A stretch of 64,000 bases of DNA from NCBI GenBank assembly GCA_040954595.2, contig CM082577.2:5022001-5086000 (forward strand), in the 5' to 3' direction. This document shows, piece by piece, positions 13,487 to 47,543 of the stretch. The DNA comes from Balanoglossus misakiensis. Taxonomy: Eukaryota > Hemichordata. How positions within the stretch are numbered: position 1 is the first letter of the stretch; each line of letters begins with the position of its first letter. The notes below the pieces were generated by a model. That model worked only from the letters and a program-made list of their open reading frames with translations. It had not been told where the DNA came from and did not search any database. The position numbers and the translations under genes are program-made.

Positions 13487-16400
13487 CTTCTTTTATCAGT
13501 GTTGATCCCTTCTCCTTGACAACAGTGACAACGAGATCTCCAAACTGTATTGGTGATTTATGAACTACAAGTCTGTAAAGAGTTTCCATTTTGATAACAA
13601 GTGCACTCTTATGCCCATATAAGGACCAAGAAAATGACCATGTGTTAATACTCATGTGAAATTTCTATGGAGAAAGATTACTGTAACATTGATTTTAGTA
13701 TTCTTAAAACACCAACTGGTTACTTGCAATGCTGTTCATACATCCAACATATCTCCTTGATTGAGAGCCATTTAACACGTTTCACATATAAATAGCCTAC
13801 TTATAGGTCTTCCTTAGACTGTTTAGGGTTCTTGACAGAGCTTACTCAGCAAAAGCATATGGCACTGCAATACAAGAAAAGTCTCTGTTTCTTGGCACAA
13901 CATATACCAGTATAATAAAGTGGGCGTTGAAGTTATCAACTCTCTTTTCTCCCTTGCAGTATTTCCATTTTATCATAAAAACAGTTCTTAGGTGCACCAT
14001 TCCAAATTCTGTATTGCCTCTCTTTGTACAAAATTTGACTTCATGTCCTGACTAGAAATCATTTACACACATGGAACTGTACGTGGGTGTGTTTGTTTGT
14101 TTTGGCCCCACAGCTGCCGAACTACCAATTGTGGTACTGTTTGGACTACAATTGAACCCTTCATAATAGATGAACTTCGCTAACTCCAACCTTTGCATTT
14201 AATAAGCCAGCAATGACACATTATCCAGCTGACAATGACAGATGTCTCAGGCATGATGTGCTCAATGGATTATTTTTAGGAACGTGCATGTGATATCATA
14301 TACCAGTATGAAAGAAATTGCCTTAGTGTTACTGCTATTTTATTGCTTATTATACAGTCAAAAATACACAGCAATTCAAATTCCAAATTGCAAAATAATG
14401 AATAAAGCAATTATTAATATCATAATCAAAAACAGGTGTCAAATGTGAGTGTGCTTCATATCCAGGGATATTATTTTGCACCATATTATGATCAGTTTCA
14501 GCATTTTTTGTTGTTATTGCTGTATTGAAAAGATTAAAGTGTTAAATAATATATTTCTGAAAATATAAGAACTAGTACAAATTCGCATTTGTGTGTCCTT
14601 GAAAAGCGCAAGCAAGATGGATGGATGCTCGCCTCACACGCATATGCCAGTTTAAAAGAAACTCTTTTAATGCATCTCAAAAGATTAAGTTGTAATAGCC
14701 TGTGTAATTGCATTCTCCTCCCATGTTATCAAGCAAGGCATGTATACATGTATCTACCTAATACCATCAGATTATCCACATCAGGGGGGGACTTGACTGT
14801 AAGTTGTAGGATCGGAATTGTGACTGTTAAGTCGGCTTATGCGATTCACCCCGGGCACTGGATCTCTTATCAACTCAATATGACAGCAAATCATCTCCAA
14901 TAATCATTATTATTTTATGTCAACCAGAACCAGAAACCAAGAACCAAATAGAAAAATGTCAATTAAATTTTCACATTGTCCACCGTTTGCAGACAAGGAT
15001 GATGATGTTATGGAAGCTTAAATGTCTGTAGGCAACACAACATGCTTATCATGCATTGCATTCAGGCAGTCGCACACACAGTGGTTATCGTCGGAGGAAA
15101 ATGTGGTAGTGGTTGCAGAACATGTAGAAAGAAGATTGTGAAGCAATTTAACTTTTATCTCTGCATGACTGAATGCAACCAGTCTGAGAGACAATGACAT
15201 ATTCCTGATATCTTTCTTCTCCCAAAGCATTGAGTAAACTTTGGCAACATGCATAATGGTTTTAACCCGTATACATGTACTCCTGTTTCCCTGTATAGAG
15301 ATGCAAATTTATCATAGAAAACAATGGATTCACACCAAACCATTGTGTGTCATTGGGTTGTGAAGTGCCACTTTATATTGAATGTCTCAGAATAACATTT
15401 CAGGCCAAACTGCAACAGCTGCCGAAGTTGAGAACTTTGAATGATTGTCTGGTCACCTGTTATTAAATGACCATAAGGTTTGTAACAAAAGCGAGGTGGC
15501 ACGCAATCACAAGAGGCTTTATGCATGATGTTCAAAATGTCAGATGGCCTTTAATATTTGGATGCTGTCCCCATCTTGTCTCAAAGAAACCCACTTCTCA
15601 TGTCGAATTTAACATTTAAACCCTATGATAAGAAACAATGGTAGATTTGGAGATATTTTAGTCATAAAATCTGAAATCATGTATTTTTGGGTGGTTTTGC
15701 ACTGATTTACAATAAAAGCTACATTGTATCAAATCCATAACAGACATCTTTCTAATCAACAGGTCTCTAGAAGCAATATTGAAAATATCTGTTGACATTT
15801 AATAATTAAGTGAATAACTGATCACTAAACCTACCCATAGAAATGGAGATCTATAATTTAAAATTCTGAACGCAATCAAAAATTGTTTCCCATGGTTTCG
15901 TTATTGCCACCATATGTCATCAATATTGGCAAATAACAAACAATTAGGAATTGACGCACAGCAATCTACCGGTACAGGACACCATGCATATTGTCCAATT
16001 AATTCACACCGCTGTAACAGTCAAATTGCAGCACAGAGGGTGTGTGTGCACATGGCTGCATCAGCCCTGGGGATCTCGACACCAATATCGTCGGATGATA
16101 TTGCATTTCTGGTCACATCTTGTGTAGTGCTGCAAATATCCAAAGTAGGGTGTGGTTGTCATAGCAACCGGAGCAAGATGGCATCAATACGGCTTCTAAA
16201 AGAATAGTATTAATTTAATTGACCAAACTATATATTGTGTCACATAATGCAAGACCTGAAAGATTGGTGAGGGTGCTGTTCTATTTTGAAATTTGCCAAC
16301 ATGCATGTTCATGTACACGAGCATGATAGTAAAATAGATTAAAATAATGCATCACACAATTAGGACATTTAAGCGACAATTGCATGAAGGTTAAAAACAA

Positions 16401-18618
16401 TCAGAACTTGTGCGTGAATGATGGATCGAATCGTGGTTGCCAATAGTGATACATGCCAAATTAGCACAATGTGCACGTCCTCAATCCATGTTTATTAAAA
16501 CCCAGTTCATAACATAATAAAGCGGCCATTTCGTTCGGCCATTTGCAACCTTCAATTTGAATTCCAATGCTAAAGAATTACCTCTTACTGTTATTAAAAT
16601 TGTGAAACACTGAGGCATTTACGACAGCAAGAATATTTTTCAGACGTGAAAATAAAGTGGATTGAACCTGACAGGTAATTCCCAGATTAAGTTTCCCTTG
16701 AGTCTCCAGTGTATGTATACATGACTGCCTTTATTGATTTTTTTCAAAATGCGAACAAAAGTACTTTTTTCTTGATGTTTTTTTTTGCTTTATGAACATA
16801 TCTCAAAACCAGACAGAAGTGCATTAAGGGCCATTGCAAATATCTTAAGTGTTCGTGAAACAAATATTAAGCTGTCCGGCTTTACTTTATGTCGTTATCA
16901 GTCATAATTGTCTGTGTGTGCAAGCACAGGAAAGCATGGATATTGACATTTAATTTTTATGGTTGACATCTTTCAGGGGCAGGAGAGAATTATTATTAGA
17001 TGCTGATTGGCCACTGCATTGTCACATGACTGTATGCAAATATTTCCAAAGTTAAGCGGGGCATATGAGCAGCAGACCGTAAGACCATGTATTTTAAATG
17101 TATTTTAAATTGTGTACTTAGTGTAAAATAAACTTTCAATAAAAAAGCTTTATGCACATTATATAACATAGCTCCCATAAGAATAAACCTGGTCCTAAAA
17201 AAATGTTAACCAAAATTTTTATTTACTTCACATTATATGACAGATCGGCTACTGAAATATTCTACCTCATATAATTAGTTTGAATTAAAGCATACTTGAA
17301 AGACCAGGAAAGCTGAATTACCACTTGATATCTGAAATCTGTCTTCCAAACAGAGAGTTTGCGTAACCTAAAGTAGGGAAACAACACCGCATTGAAATTT
17401 CTTTTAAAGCATTAACGAGTGGCATTAGCTCAGGTTTGCCTCAGTGGGCAGAACATCAAGTGCATTACAAATTAATTTGGATGGCCTAGATGAAATGCAG
17501 GCTGTGTGCCTACTCTCCGTATCTGGTCAAATTGCTTTGAGGGGGAAATGTTGGCTGCTAAAACGACACGCCTGAACAGTCTGCAGAAATCGATCCAATA
17601 TGTTAACATCAGACTCTACGTGTAATTTTGTGAATTCCCCTAATGATGGTGAGAGCTAATGGTCTCCGAAGATGTGCACGTAATCCGCAGAGCAGGAAAG
17701 GGTAATTCAGTTGGAGTATCAAATTTGCCCGGTAATAGATGTACATAAAAAAAAATGCTGACGAAGAACATCAAGTGCTAGTTATCCACGGATATGTGAT
17801 TGTCGTAAATAGAGCAACCTAATTCAGCCATTTGTGCCAGACGGTTCTTGTCAACAAGACGAGGTTCGTTGGATTTCTTGGACGTGCACCAAGTCTCAAT
17901 GAATTGTTAAACAAATTCCATCCGATGTGGTGATTTTTTTCAGAAAAATAAAACCGAAAAATAAAAGAATTTTAAATAGAATGAATGAACACGCTTTCAA
18001 AGTTCTGAAATTAATTTTGGTTGTTCCATATTCAGCTGTGATTTGTGTTCTGGCCAATTTTTATGCATAGAGTACACACAGAGCTTCATGCACTGTTTGT
18101 CTCCTTTATCATATTATTGGTTTTGTTGTGGATATTGGGTGAATTTATACAAATCACGGTGATTTGATTATATTATATATATCAATATCTTGAATATATA
18201 GTAGACACCCTTTATTTTTTTTCGGTTTATAGGTTGCTGATTGGTGGAAAGTGCAAATGTTCCTGCAGGATATATGCATTAATACTGCACTTGTTGTATG
18301 TACAAGTTTAGGTCGTTAAATCTTCCATTGACCTTAACCACTCTGTTCCATAAATATTTAATTCCTTTTGATGGTTATTCCCAGTAAATTAGCTTGTAAT
18401 GTTCAATGCCCTGTAAATGACCGTGTAAATAGCTATTACTTTCTCACTTCATAAGAAGATCTGAGTGGTTTATTCCTCGTGCCAATCGAGATTTTCGTGT
18501 TGATTGTTAAAATGTCAGGTGCTTGTCCCCAGGGTAATTTAGCGACTTGTATCTCCGATTACTCTACATGTATATAGGTCAGAATAACCCCTCACGCACT
18601 TTGCTTTTGCGTGCTATG

Positions 18619-19027
18619 TTAAGGTAGATGACTACTCGAAAGTTAGAATATTGTCATTTTCCGGATTTTTATATAATTGTTAATCAGTGAACCTTAAAAA
18701 TAAATATAGAGAAAAAACAGAGTGTTCCCATGCTACTTGTTCAGTTAGGGGTCTTAAATATTGTGGAAAATGCTGACTCAGCACTTTTCTTGCAATCCCA
18801 ATCGTATAGTTTTCCTATGGTGAAATGTCTGAACAGCTCTATCAAAAAATCAAGCATGGTGACATAGTATTTTCTTCATATCATTTAATAACACTCCTAT
18901 TTTGGCACCTTATATTAAAATCTCAAGAAAATGACAGTAGTGTAACGCTGTTTTCTCAACATTCTACACGTAAGGCTATGGAATATGCGATAACCTTGCA
19001 CTGACAATGGGTAGTCATCTACCTTAA
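18619..19027. mobile_element. TTAA-flanked MITE (piggyBac-like non-autonomous element)
   Basis: Perfect 17-bp inverted ends, TTAAGGTAGATGACTAC at 18619-18635 and its reverse complement at 19011-19027, enclose a 409-bp AT-rich unit with no coding capacity. If the outer TTAA on each side is the target duplication, this is the hallmark of piggyBac-type transposition. The terminal repeats are short, so the superfamily assignment is an inference. Confidence 0.7.
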
Positions 19028-22000
19028 GTCCAAGATAACACTGATGTTTATTAGGTATTTGAACTGTTGCCTGTGGGCTTGAAGCGCTCGGTTTTTCCAA
19101 AGCTGATTGCATCTCTAATCCCGGTTTTTAAATCCTCTCCGAAGGCATAGACGGGAAGAGCTGGAAATAAGATATAAGCCCAGGCTCCTCAGAAATACTT
19201 CATAATAAGCCGTAAGCAGGTCATTCTGTGTATAAACTGTATACAAATGCAGCTCAAAGGAAGGACCCATCAAAACAAGATTTAGCAAAATACACGACGT
19301 ATAGCATCTGCAGCTCAAGCAAAAAACAAACATCAAAAAGCAGAGAATGGTGTAACATGAATAATTATTGTATGATGCCTTAGACACTGGGACGCACATC
19401 GTCCGTGTCACAGGTGCGATATCTGAGCAAAGCCATTGGGACACAGAAGAAATTATAAGTCTTCTCTTTTGAAGGAAGACAAATTGTACCTAAATCCCTG
19501 TATTTTGTGAACAGCCCTGTTGTACTGCATGGACATGATCTTTTACCCTTTTTTTTGCTGCAAGCTATCATTTGTGATTCTGTTATTTGTGATTGACCTG
19601 CCAGCAAGATTTTCAGTGTAATGCTGCAACCTTCGACTTAACTAAATGTGTGAGCAACAATGAAGATATCACCGAAGGATGAACTATCCTCTGTCGTATT
19701 CTGTCTTCTGCAAAATTTCTTTTTGTGAAAAATGATATCTGCGTAGTCTGTACATGTGCGACATTTTATTCCGGGGTAGGCCTACTAAGCAGTGAGTTGA
19801 CTTTGACATATTTCAAGCCACAGAAGGGCTGCAAGTCTTTCTCTCTATTTTTGAGTGGTGTTCGTGATTTGATTGCTGATTCACGCCCGACGAAGGAGGT
19901 AATCTATAAAGACACTGAACCGTATTGGCTCCTGGGGGCATGCAGGGTCAGTAACAGCTCTTTGTGATTGGTCGCTGAAGGTATCCTAAGATAAACCGAC
20001 CCTCCCGCAGAGTAATTAGTACACTCATGACTGCGTCCATCCGTCAACAAGTCACGGCTGATCGCAAGAACGAGCCGTAATTTCTGCCCCCGTGATACTG
20101 AGAGGATTATTTTATAGGAGAGTTATGAAACAGCGTATGGAAATCGATCAAATCAAACACACGGTTCAAAAGTATCAAAAGAGAAAAAAAACTAAATATT
20201 TCCTGCTGTGCAAAACAATCCAACTGCCTGGAGCTGCTGGGCAAGATTTCAGTGGTAAAAATTGTGTATGTCAAGCATCCAGCAGTTTGTTGCTTACATC
20301 ACAAGCAAACCATTGCTGACTTCACAATTGAGCGTGAGCTAATCTGCTAAACATGAAACAACAAGAAACTATAGTTTGGCGATACACTATCTGAATCTGA
20401 ATTTGAAATGTCACAGTCTGTCAACTGAGATATATTTAAATGAGGCCGGAGTTTTAAGGTGAATAGATGACTTATATATCAACAGAAAAGTGAAGTTCAA
20501 GAAATGATTAAATAAAATTACAGACATGTGGTGAATGGCAGATTATTGCTGAGAGTTGCAATATATTCTTACAGCATAGACAGTCTCAGAGGATGATGGT
20601 GCATTCATTCTCATAATATTCATTCTTATCATTATTATATAGTTACATTAATCACTGTCTTAGGAGTGTGTGGTTTCCCCTAACGACAACTCGGTTGATA
20701 TGAAATATGCAGCACTACATATACAGCGTTGTTATGGGAATTTATAATAAGATTCATTCAGGTCTGTCGCTACTCTAGAGGCAGCGAAACAAAAATGATC
20801 GATTGGAATTTTGTTTTTAATTATCGCTAAGTGTTTGTATCAAGATAAGTAATGGTCCTGTCATTTCGACGCAAATTGAAATAATGGTCAATGTTAAGGC
20901 CCCAATAGCTGCCACTGTTAGTGTACCGTACTCTTGCAGTGGGTGGCTGAATAAATTACAGTAGGTTTCTCAATGATGGTCGAACTAATTTTCATCAGTT
21001 AGTCCAGGGAGCATCCTTCGTGTAAATTTACAACTTTTTGGAACTAGTGATTGCTGTGGTAAAAGTCTGATACAAAATGATACGGCAACTAGCATGGGTA
21101 TTTGAATGCATTTGCAGCGCATCTGCTAGAGACTTCCGATCATTACGAGTGCGTGAGACTCTTGAATCATCAGAGTTGCATAATTTGCATATCACGCAGC
21201 GAGGAAATCGTGACAATTCTCAGCGCCGATGGTGCAACAGTATAATAGAGAAATATTCTGCAATTAAATTGACAAGAGCCTGGGAATATATTTGTATGGA
21301 TGGCTAAAAGTATGATAAACTCAATGGTCCTCGCTTCACTCCATCTTTTGCAGTTGAATTGACATCCAGTTGCCATGGAAATGCTCTTGTGAAAGGGGAT
21401 GGTTCATATTCGATGGTCTTGATGAGTATGTTAGCATTGAGTGTACAAGTTGGTTCCTTTGTATGTGTGTGTGTGCATGTGTGCTTTTGGGCTCTAAATC
21501 ATTACAGTAACTATAATTATTCTGCAAGGATGCACATGTATAGTGCAAATTCGAATTTGAATGTATCTTGATTCTGAATCGGAAAACTGGATTATCATGC
21601 TGAGAGAGAATCTTTATCAGAAAGTGTCTTCAAATCACCTCGAGTATGCAGGTGTTACGTACACATCAACAAACTTTAGAAAAGTGTCAATGCACTTTAT
21701 AAGGGATAGGTAAACATTTAAATGCATAGTTAAAATGGCAGTAGCAGCAACAGCTGTGTCACAAAATGCAAAGTGTGTCGAGTTATTTAAATACCGCACC
21801 AAAGCACTTTCAGATAATGATAAATATAACAGACATGAAAAACACTAAATGCATTCTCGTTTAATGTAAATTAATGGAAAATGCAGTGTAATTTACCGAA
21901 AACATGATTATTCCGAACTTGTGGTTATCATTAATTCATACAAGCTGCTGTAAAAATGGTTATTCAGAAAATTTTATTATACATGTATGTTAGACAGCAT

Positions 22001-23757
22001 ATGGTGAAAATGTGTTCTCATTGAATGGAGGGCACACTGAACGAGAATAGGTTATGATGACAAGCAACATTTTTTATTTGAAAATGTTTTCATTGAGTTT
22101 AATGGTTTACTCTCGCCTGTGTAATCTGAAGGACTCTACATTCATAAAATTAAATTATAAAGCAGTGTGCAAGGTGGAAGTGTTCATGTATTAAAACTGC
22201 TAGCCACGGGATTGGCAGCTAGAGATTCCCACCAGTAGGAGAAAGTGGCGAAGTTAAAGATCTACAAGTCTAGTGATTGTAACAGATAGCACGTCGCAGG
22301 TGCACGATTCAGATTTCAGATACAGAATATATGGAGCAGCCCGACACAGCAGCTCGGGCAATGTGCGACATGGGACAAAGTAGTATGTTATGGAGACGTA
22401 TTAAAAGTTTCAGCATGACAGTGGATTGTGTTTTTATCAGTGTCGGGGCAACGCTGTAAAGATGCGCGCCGTCACGCAGACTGCAGATTTGTGCATGCGA
22501 GGAAAACCGAAATCAAAAGCTGATTACATGAATCCGGCAGTAAGATGACACGTGAGACCTTTAGCAGAGAATGTTGTGATCATTAAGCTGTCAGTCGAGG
22601 TCCCCAGATGATTTTTGTGTGTGGTTTTTATATATCGGCATCTAATATCAGGAACACAAGTGGAAATGATTGATGCCTGTCTGTAGTTTATTGTAAACTT
22701 GGAGTTTTGTGTACAGTCTGAAAATTTTGATCCTATGCCATATACATGCGGTCATCAGGGAAAAAGTCACGTGAAACACCATTAATCGTGTTTCTGGGGA
22801 GATCTTGTCAGAAATTGGATTCCAAGACGAATCAAGAAGTAGGTCATGAAAACTATTACGAAGGCCATATGTATATACCAAAGCCATTGTTTTATATCTA
22901 CATGTACAATGTATGTAATGACTATTTGGGTCTGAATCTTGGAAAGCACCACTCTGCAGTATATCTTATCTTATCAATATCTCAGTGTTCATCTCAGTTG
23001 TTCGTATTATTTTAAAATCGGCAGATTATCTCCAGAATCTGTGCTTTGAAAATCGAGCAAGTTAATTAGGTTTAATTTTCAAAAATGATGTTTCCTGGAG
23101 GCCAAGCTGCCTGGAGGATGTGTCTCTTGTATATTACTTCGAGATAAATCACTTTTTTTAACTTTTTCTATGTGTCTGTGGGTGTTGCCTTTATATGTGG
23201 GTCAATAAAAGTGAAATATGAGGTTGGTTTTTTGGCTGAGTAGAAAACTGTCACTGCAGCGTGTGTTGAAATTGATGTATGCCCATACTAGAATTAGACG
23301 CAATATTTGACCTCAAAAAATGGTGCTTTCGCCTGTCGCATACAATGTGACAGTGACTTGGCTTTTGGACATACAGTTAATTGCATGACTGAATTTAGTG
23401 ACAAAAAAGACACTTGACTAATTTACATAATTTATATGCTGCATTTTGAACGGTTCAAAATAAATTAATATAGAATTAGTAGTACGAACTTAAAAGGAAA
23501 GTTGTACATGTCTACCCAGATGTTATTAATACCCTTTGTCAGTCGTTCTTGTATTGGGAACACGGTCACGTTAAATATCATGTTAGCATGTTGAATTTTA
23601 CATGATCTTAGTGTTCGAAATACTTTCCTTCAAATATTCATGGCCGAAACGTGGAAATAATATCTCACTGGATGGCACCATTAAACTGGATATATTGTCA
23701 CCTAAAACCCGTCTGTGGTTACAGTTCGCCTCTCAAGAAGTCTTTCAGCTGATCTAT

Positions 23758-23760
<3 letters not shown>

Positions 23761-23802
<42 letters not shown>
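23761..23802 (+). repeat. (CT)21 microsatellite
   Basis: 42 bases of uninterrupted CT, followed by a few degenerate copies. It gives an SLSLSL frame that is not a gene. Confidence 0.97.
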
Positions 23803-23804
<2 letters not shown>

Positions 23805-24654
23805 CTCGCTCTCTGCCTTCATTCCATACAACCACAGTACTGCCCTGCACAGGTCAAATATTTACTGTTGAATTTTTTTGAAATGCTTCTTAATTCAGCT
23901 CCTGGTGACAGACATGTCAGATCCTTTTTCAGTGCTGTCTTCTGAAGGGAGTGGATTTCACTGATAGCCTCGATGGAATACAGATTGTCTAAAATTCACA
24001 TCAAATATGAAGTGTGTTTGGTTTCAGTTTACATCTGCCTCGGCTAATGATGGCTACTGAACGAATATATATGCACCCATGCTGGATTCAATTGATTAAA
24101 TTTCACTGATCAGTTTCACGAGATGTAAAGAAGTTCTTACTTCTTAGTATTTAGAATATTGAGTTACAAAAATAATGTTGCTCATATAAAGCTTGAATGA
24201 TGTTGAAAATATCCCCCCCCCCCCAAATATAAAGTCCCCTGGTGGAATAGTGACATTTCTCTCCAGATTAAATGTTATTTCATCAAAAAAGTGAATCTTC
24301 ATTGAAAACCCGACCAGTGAAAATTGATTTTCTCAAAGACCTGTCAGAATTGCGACTCGATCAAAATAATTTGAGACCATGGTGTCTCATTTACTCTTTG
24401 CCTCTCGGGCAGAATTACTGGGACTGAAAAACATTCTACCGTAACCTTTACTTATTTACGTAAACTGTTGATCTGGAGAAATCAGATGTCCGGTTCACTC
24501 TTGTTTTGAATGCGAGTTCTTCCCCTTCGGTCAAGATTAACCTGAAATCTCTGACGCTGCTGTCCTTGAAATGAAAAGTCAGGAGGCAGTTGCAACATTA
24601 CCCACAGTTATATGTAATGATGTATAAGATCTTCAGAATGGATTTTCGGCTGAT

Positions 24655-24673
24655 GGGGGGGGGGGGGGGGGGG
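24655..24673 (+). repeat. G19 homopolymer
   Basis: Nineteen consecutive G. Similar G or C runs lie at 1387 (C12 followed by A15), 24213 (C), 27564-27580 (C17), 31261-31275 (G15) and 52563. Confidence 0.95.
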
Positions 24674-25869
24674 ACATATAAAAATTATTCACCAGAATCT
24701 TCTTATACTATCTGCTGGTTTGAAGCTCTTGCCTGTTTTATGTATACACGTTCAGTGGATGTTTTCCTTAGTACAACATTTGGAAGGTTAAATGGTAAAT
24801 CAGGAATGACAGTGGAAGTCAGTCGCCAGGAGATCTCCCAGACTAGTCTACGATTGACCTTGAAATTGGATGATGATTGCAGACCTGTGTGTGCGATCTC
24901 TTGTATAGCATCGATTGCAAATGATGAATGACCATGGAGATTAGAATGAAAGACTTTAGATAGCGGTCAATGTCGAATAATTAATAGGCAATAGTTTTAC
25001 ATATAATTCCCATCAGTATACTCATTTTCGTGTCCATTTATTGACAGGATGAATAGAGCCAGAGTCTTTCTGTTCTTTCTGTTTTTATTCGAACATACTG
25101 CAGGTACCGGGTACATCCTTTGTAACCAACATTTCTAACGTACATGTATAGTTTGCCACTGATTGAAATTGTAGTGGCTATCTTTTTTGCATGGTTTGTT
25201 GAAGAGAATATCAAATCTTACTATTTCTTTGTTTTTAAATTATACCTCAAAGGCAAAGTACGGTATATCAGTGTCGATACACTATCCCTGGGTAATGGAT
25301 CTGTTTAATCCATTTCCAACTACTTTCAAAAGAATCACCTTCCATTTTCTAAACTACCATGCTTTTGTTACATTTAATAAAGAAACTACTCTCACGATGT
25401 CTGTTACAGTATACCGTAGCTAGGGGCATTTCGGTTCCTCTGAAATGATTTCTTCCGAGCATGATCATGGTGAATTAATACATGCAGGATACATCGTCAT
25501 CAGTTTGAGAGTTGCGTATCGCAGCATGTTGTGAAGCAGTCCTAAATATACGGTTCTTTGAAAGCAGATAATAGATTGCGGATTTTCTCATTTAAAGATG
25601 ATTTTATGTCATCGATATGAAATATTCTTTTCATGTGACGCAAATAAAAGTATCAGTACATGGGATATTTGTAATCTGTACAACAGCTGCAATACACAGC
25701 TGCGGATATTTTGCATCATTCGAAATAAACCTTGCAGATAACACAACTAACTACTATTGTTGTGTTTTTAGCAGTTTCATGTGCTTTTCAATGATTCCAA
25801 TTCTGATTTAATAATCAAAATGCCAGTGGATAATCTTTCTTCTCCTTTTTTTTTTTGATTTCTTATCAG

Positions 25870-45591
<19,722 letters not shown>

Positions 45592-45731
45592 CCTTGACAG
45601 AAAATCACTTGGGAGGTCAGAGTTGAAAGGGGAAAGGTCTCTCCAGGACTGGTCATTTTCAGCTTTATCATTCATATACTACCTTTAATAATTAAAATTG
45701 TGTATAAAACTTTCACCCCTCAAATCCCATC

Positions 45732-45737
45732 AATAAA
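45732..45737 (+). terminator. Candidate polyadenylation signal for the betaII-like transcript
   Basis: AATAAA lies 141 bases after the stop of the betaII-like exon. Further AATAAA copies at 46290-46295 and 47086-47091 could serve longer 3' UTRs. Choice between them cannot be made from sequence alone. Confidence 0.35.
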
Positions 45738-46330
45738 TATGGTTAATCTACTGAAGAAAATTTCAATGAGATGAAGAAACATTTCCTCAGAGAATATTCA
45801 CCTTTATAAGGCCCCACAAATCACTCAAATTACTTCAAAGTTTACCTTTTTTTAGTTTAATTAATATCTCCGGGATTTCCATTTTTGTTACCAATTTTTG
45901 AATGTTTATGGTCAGCGGTTCAAGAAAATTTGTGCTAGACGCAACTTGTCTGTTCATCGTAATTTTTGTGTATTTTTTTATTTTTATTTTATCCCTGAAT
46001 AGCTTATGTCATGGTGTTAATAGTAATCGAGGGACTTTATCCCTGGTGGGGTATTGACGGTTTTGATGCCAAACTTTTTAGTAAGTGCACATCTGGTTCC
46101 TCTCATGTAGTTACAGCTGCTGCTTGCCTTCAGAGTTCGTACTGTTCGTTACAGATATCAATGACTTCAGAAATTCACACTTACTCTGCTACATGGAGAG
46201 CTAGTATAGAACTGTAATATCGCCAAAAGTCACCGTATCCAGTGCAACCAAACTGGGATATACTAGTTTGTATTTACTGTCCTAGTAAAAATAAATAAGT
46301 TCAGTCCAAATTTATATTAGAAATCCCCTT

Positions 46331-46407
46331 GCTAGGGAGTCGATTCATTGACTGTTGCCTGGCACCATAACAGTCAATGAAAACCTAAATCCAAAAGACC
46401 CCCTAGC
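46331..46407. repeat. Nested inverted repeat
   Basis: A 12-bp perfect stem (TCATTGACTGTT at 46345 with its complement at 46369) with a 12-base loop lies inside an outer 7-bp pair, GCTAGGG and CCCTAGC. It could be a small decayed foldback element. Confidence 0.6.
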
Positions 46408-46700
46408 TTGTTGAATTGATGTTAACTCGCTATGGAGGCAAAACTAATAACATTTGAAATATAAGTGACCAGTGTTTTTACTGAGACAGGCTTCACGAAA
46501 GGTGCAATACATTGAGTACAGTCATTTCGTGCCCACGATACAGGCCACTGTATTCATATTGGCTGTACTCATTATCTAAATTAACTATGCTAATTAATCC
46601 CACACTGAAAAAGTGATCAATTCATTGTGTAGACGATTACACTGCTCATCATGTAGACAACTGGCCTTCTCCAGTTTAGCAGCAAACAGAAAAACCCATA

Positions 46701-46790
46701 GGTCATTATTTAGAAGAGTGTAGGGTTATCATTTAGAAAACCTCTGGGTGATTATTTGGAAAGTTGCTTGGTTCGTTATTCAAGAGACCT
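46701..46790 (+). repeat. Degenerate ~25-bp tandem repeat
   Basis: Four imperfect units with the pattern GGTNATTATTTAGAA followed by AGACCT-like ends. Confidence 0.5.
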
Positions 46791-47527
46791 CCTATAGACT
46801 AGTGTCCATCTCTGAAAAACCTTTTCATAAACTCCAATTTCTTCCCAGAACATTACTTTTAAGTAATGCCACTAACAGTTATTTCAAATTCATTTGATGA
46901 CATCTTAATTTACATGACTGCTTTCACATTCTTCAACTGATCTGATTTTAGAGGGGGTATGAACTACATTTTCTTGTGGGGTTCTAATAAATTAATATGA
47001 TAGGGTTCCGAAGGTTTGAATACAATCATACATTGCAAACAATTATCAGTATTTCTCTGTTATTTCTTAAATCTTTGTCATATGAAATAAAAGTTGGTAG
47101 ATAGTGAATAAAAAGGTTCCTAGTGTAATTATCTGGTAGAGGTCAAAGTTCAAAGACCAAAATACTCTTGTAGAGAGAGGATTTCAAGTTGTATAATTTA
47201 TTCAAGAAAACTTATAAATAATTAAAACTGTACATTTCTTGCATCTATAATATTGTAATTTATTGCAAACTTTGTGAAAAATCAATATCGCCATTTGTGA
47301 AAACTGAAAATGTGAAATTGTTACATGAATTATACCTTATTAAGAGTCCCTTGATTGGCACCGATACTGCATGAACTCCTTATGTAAGCTATTATTTTGA
47401 TATGGCTGCCTAGCTTAATTGTTTTGTTGGCAGTTGTAGACATCATGAATATCAGAAAAAGTGGATATTACATTTTTGGAAAACTTGGGGGGACTGCATG
47501 TGTATGCCTACCCAGTATTTACGCAGC

Positions 47528-47543
47528 ATATATATATATATAT
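47528..47543 (+). repeat. (AT)n microsatellite
   Basis: About eight TA dinucleotides in the intergenic region after the cPKC gene. Confidence 0.9.

Larger units (their letters stand above)
1..25869 (+). other. Gene-free stretch, probably a giant intron of the cPKC gene
   Basis: No frame in these 25.9 kb shows a recognisable domain, and none has coding-like composition over more than about 100 codons. The cPKC exon at 25870 needs an upstream partner with the first half of C1B. I looked for its expected CDHCG and VHKRC codons and did not see them, so this is most simply one intron. Small exons (such as the 32-bp exon of vertebrate PKCs) could be missed by eye, and intergenic sequence or a nested gene is not excluded. 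Confidence 0.55.

Noticed and set aside
23602-23871. Frame with an SLSLSL repeat
   Set aside because: Produced by the CT microsatellite; no conserved sequence.
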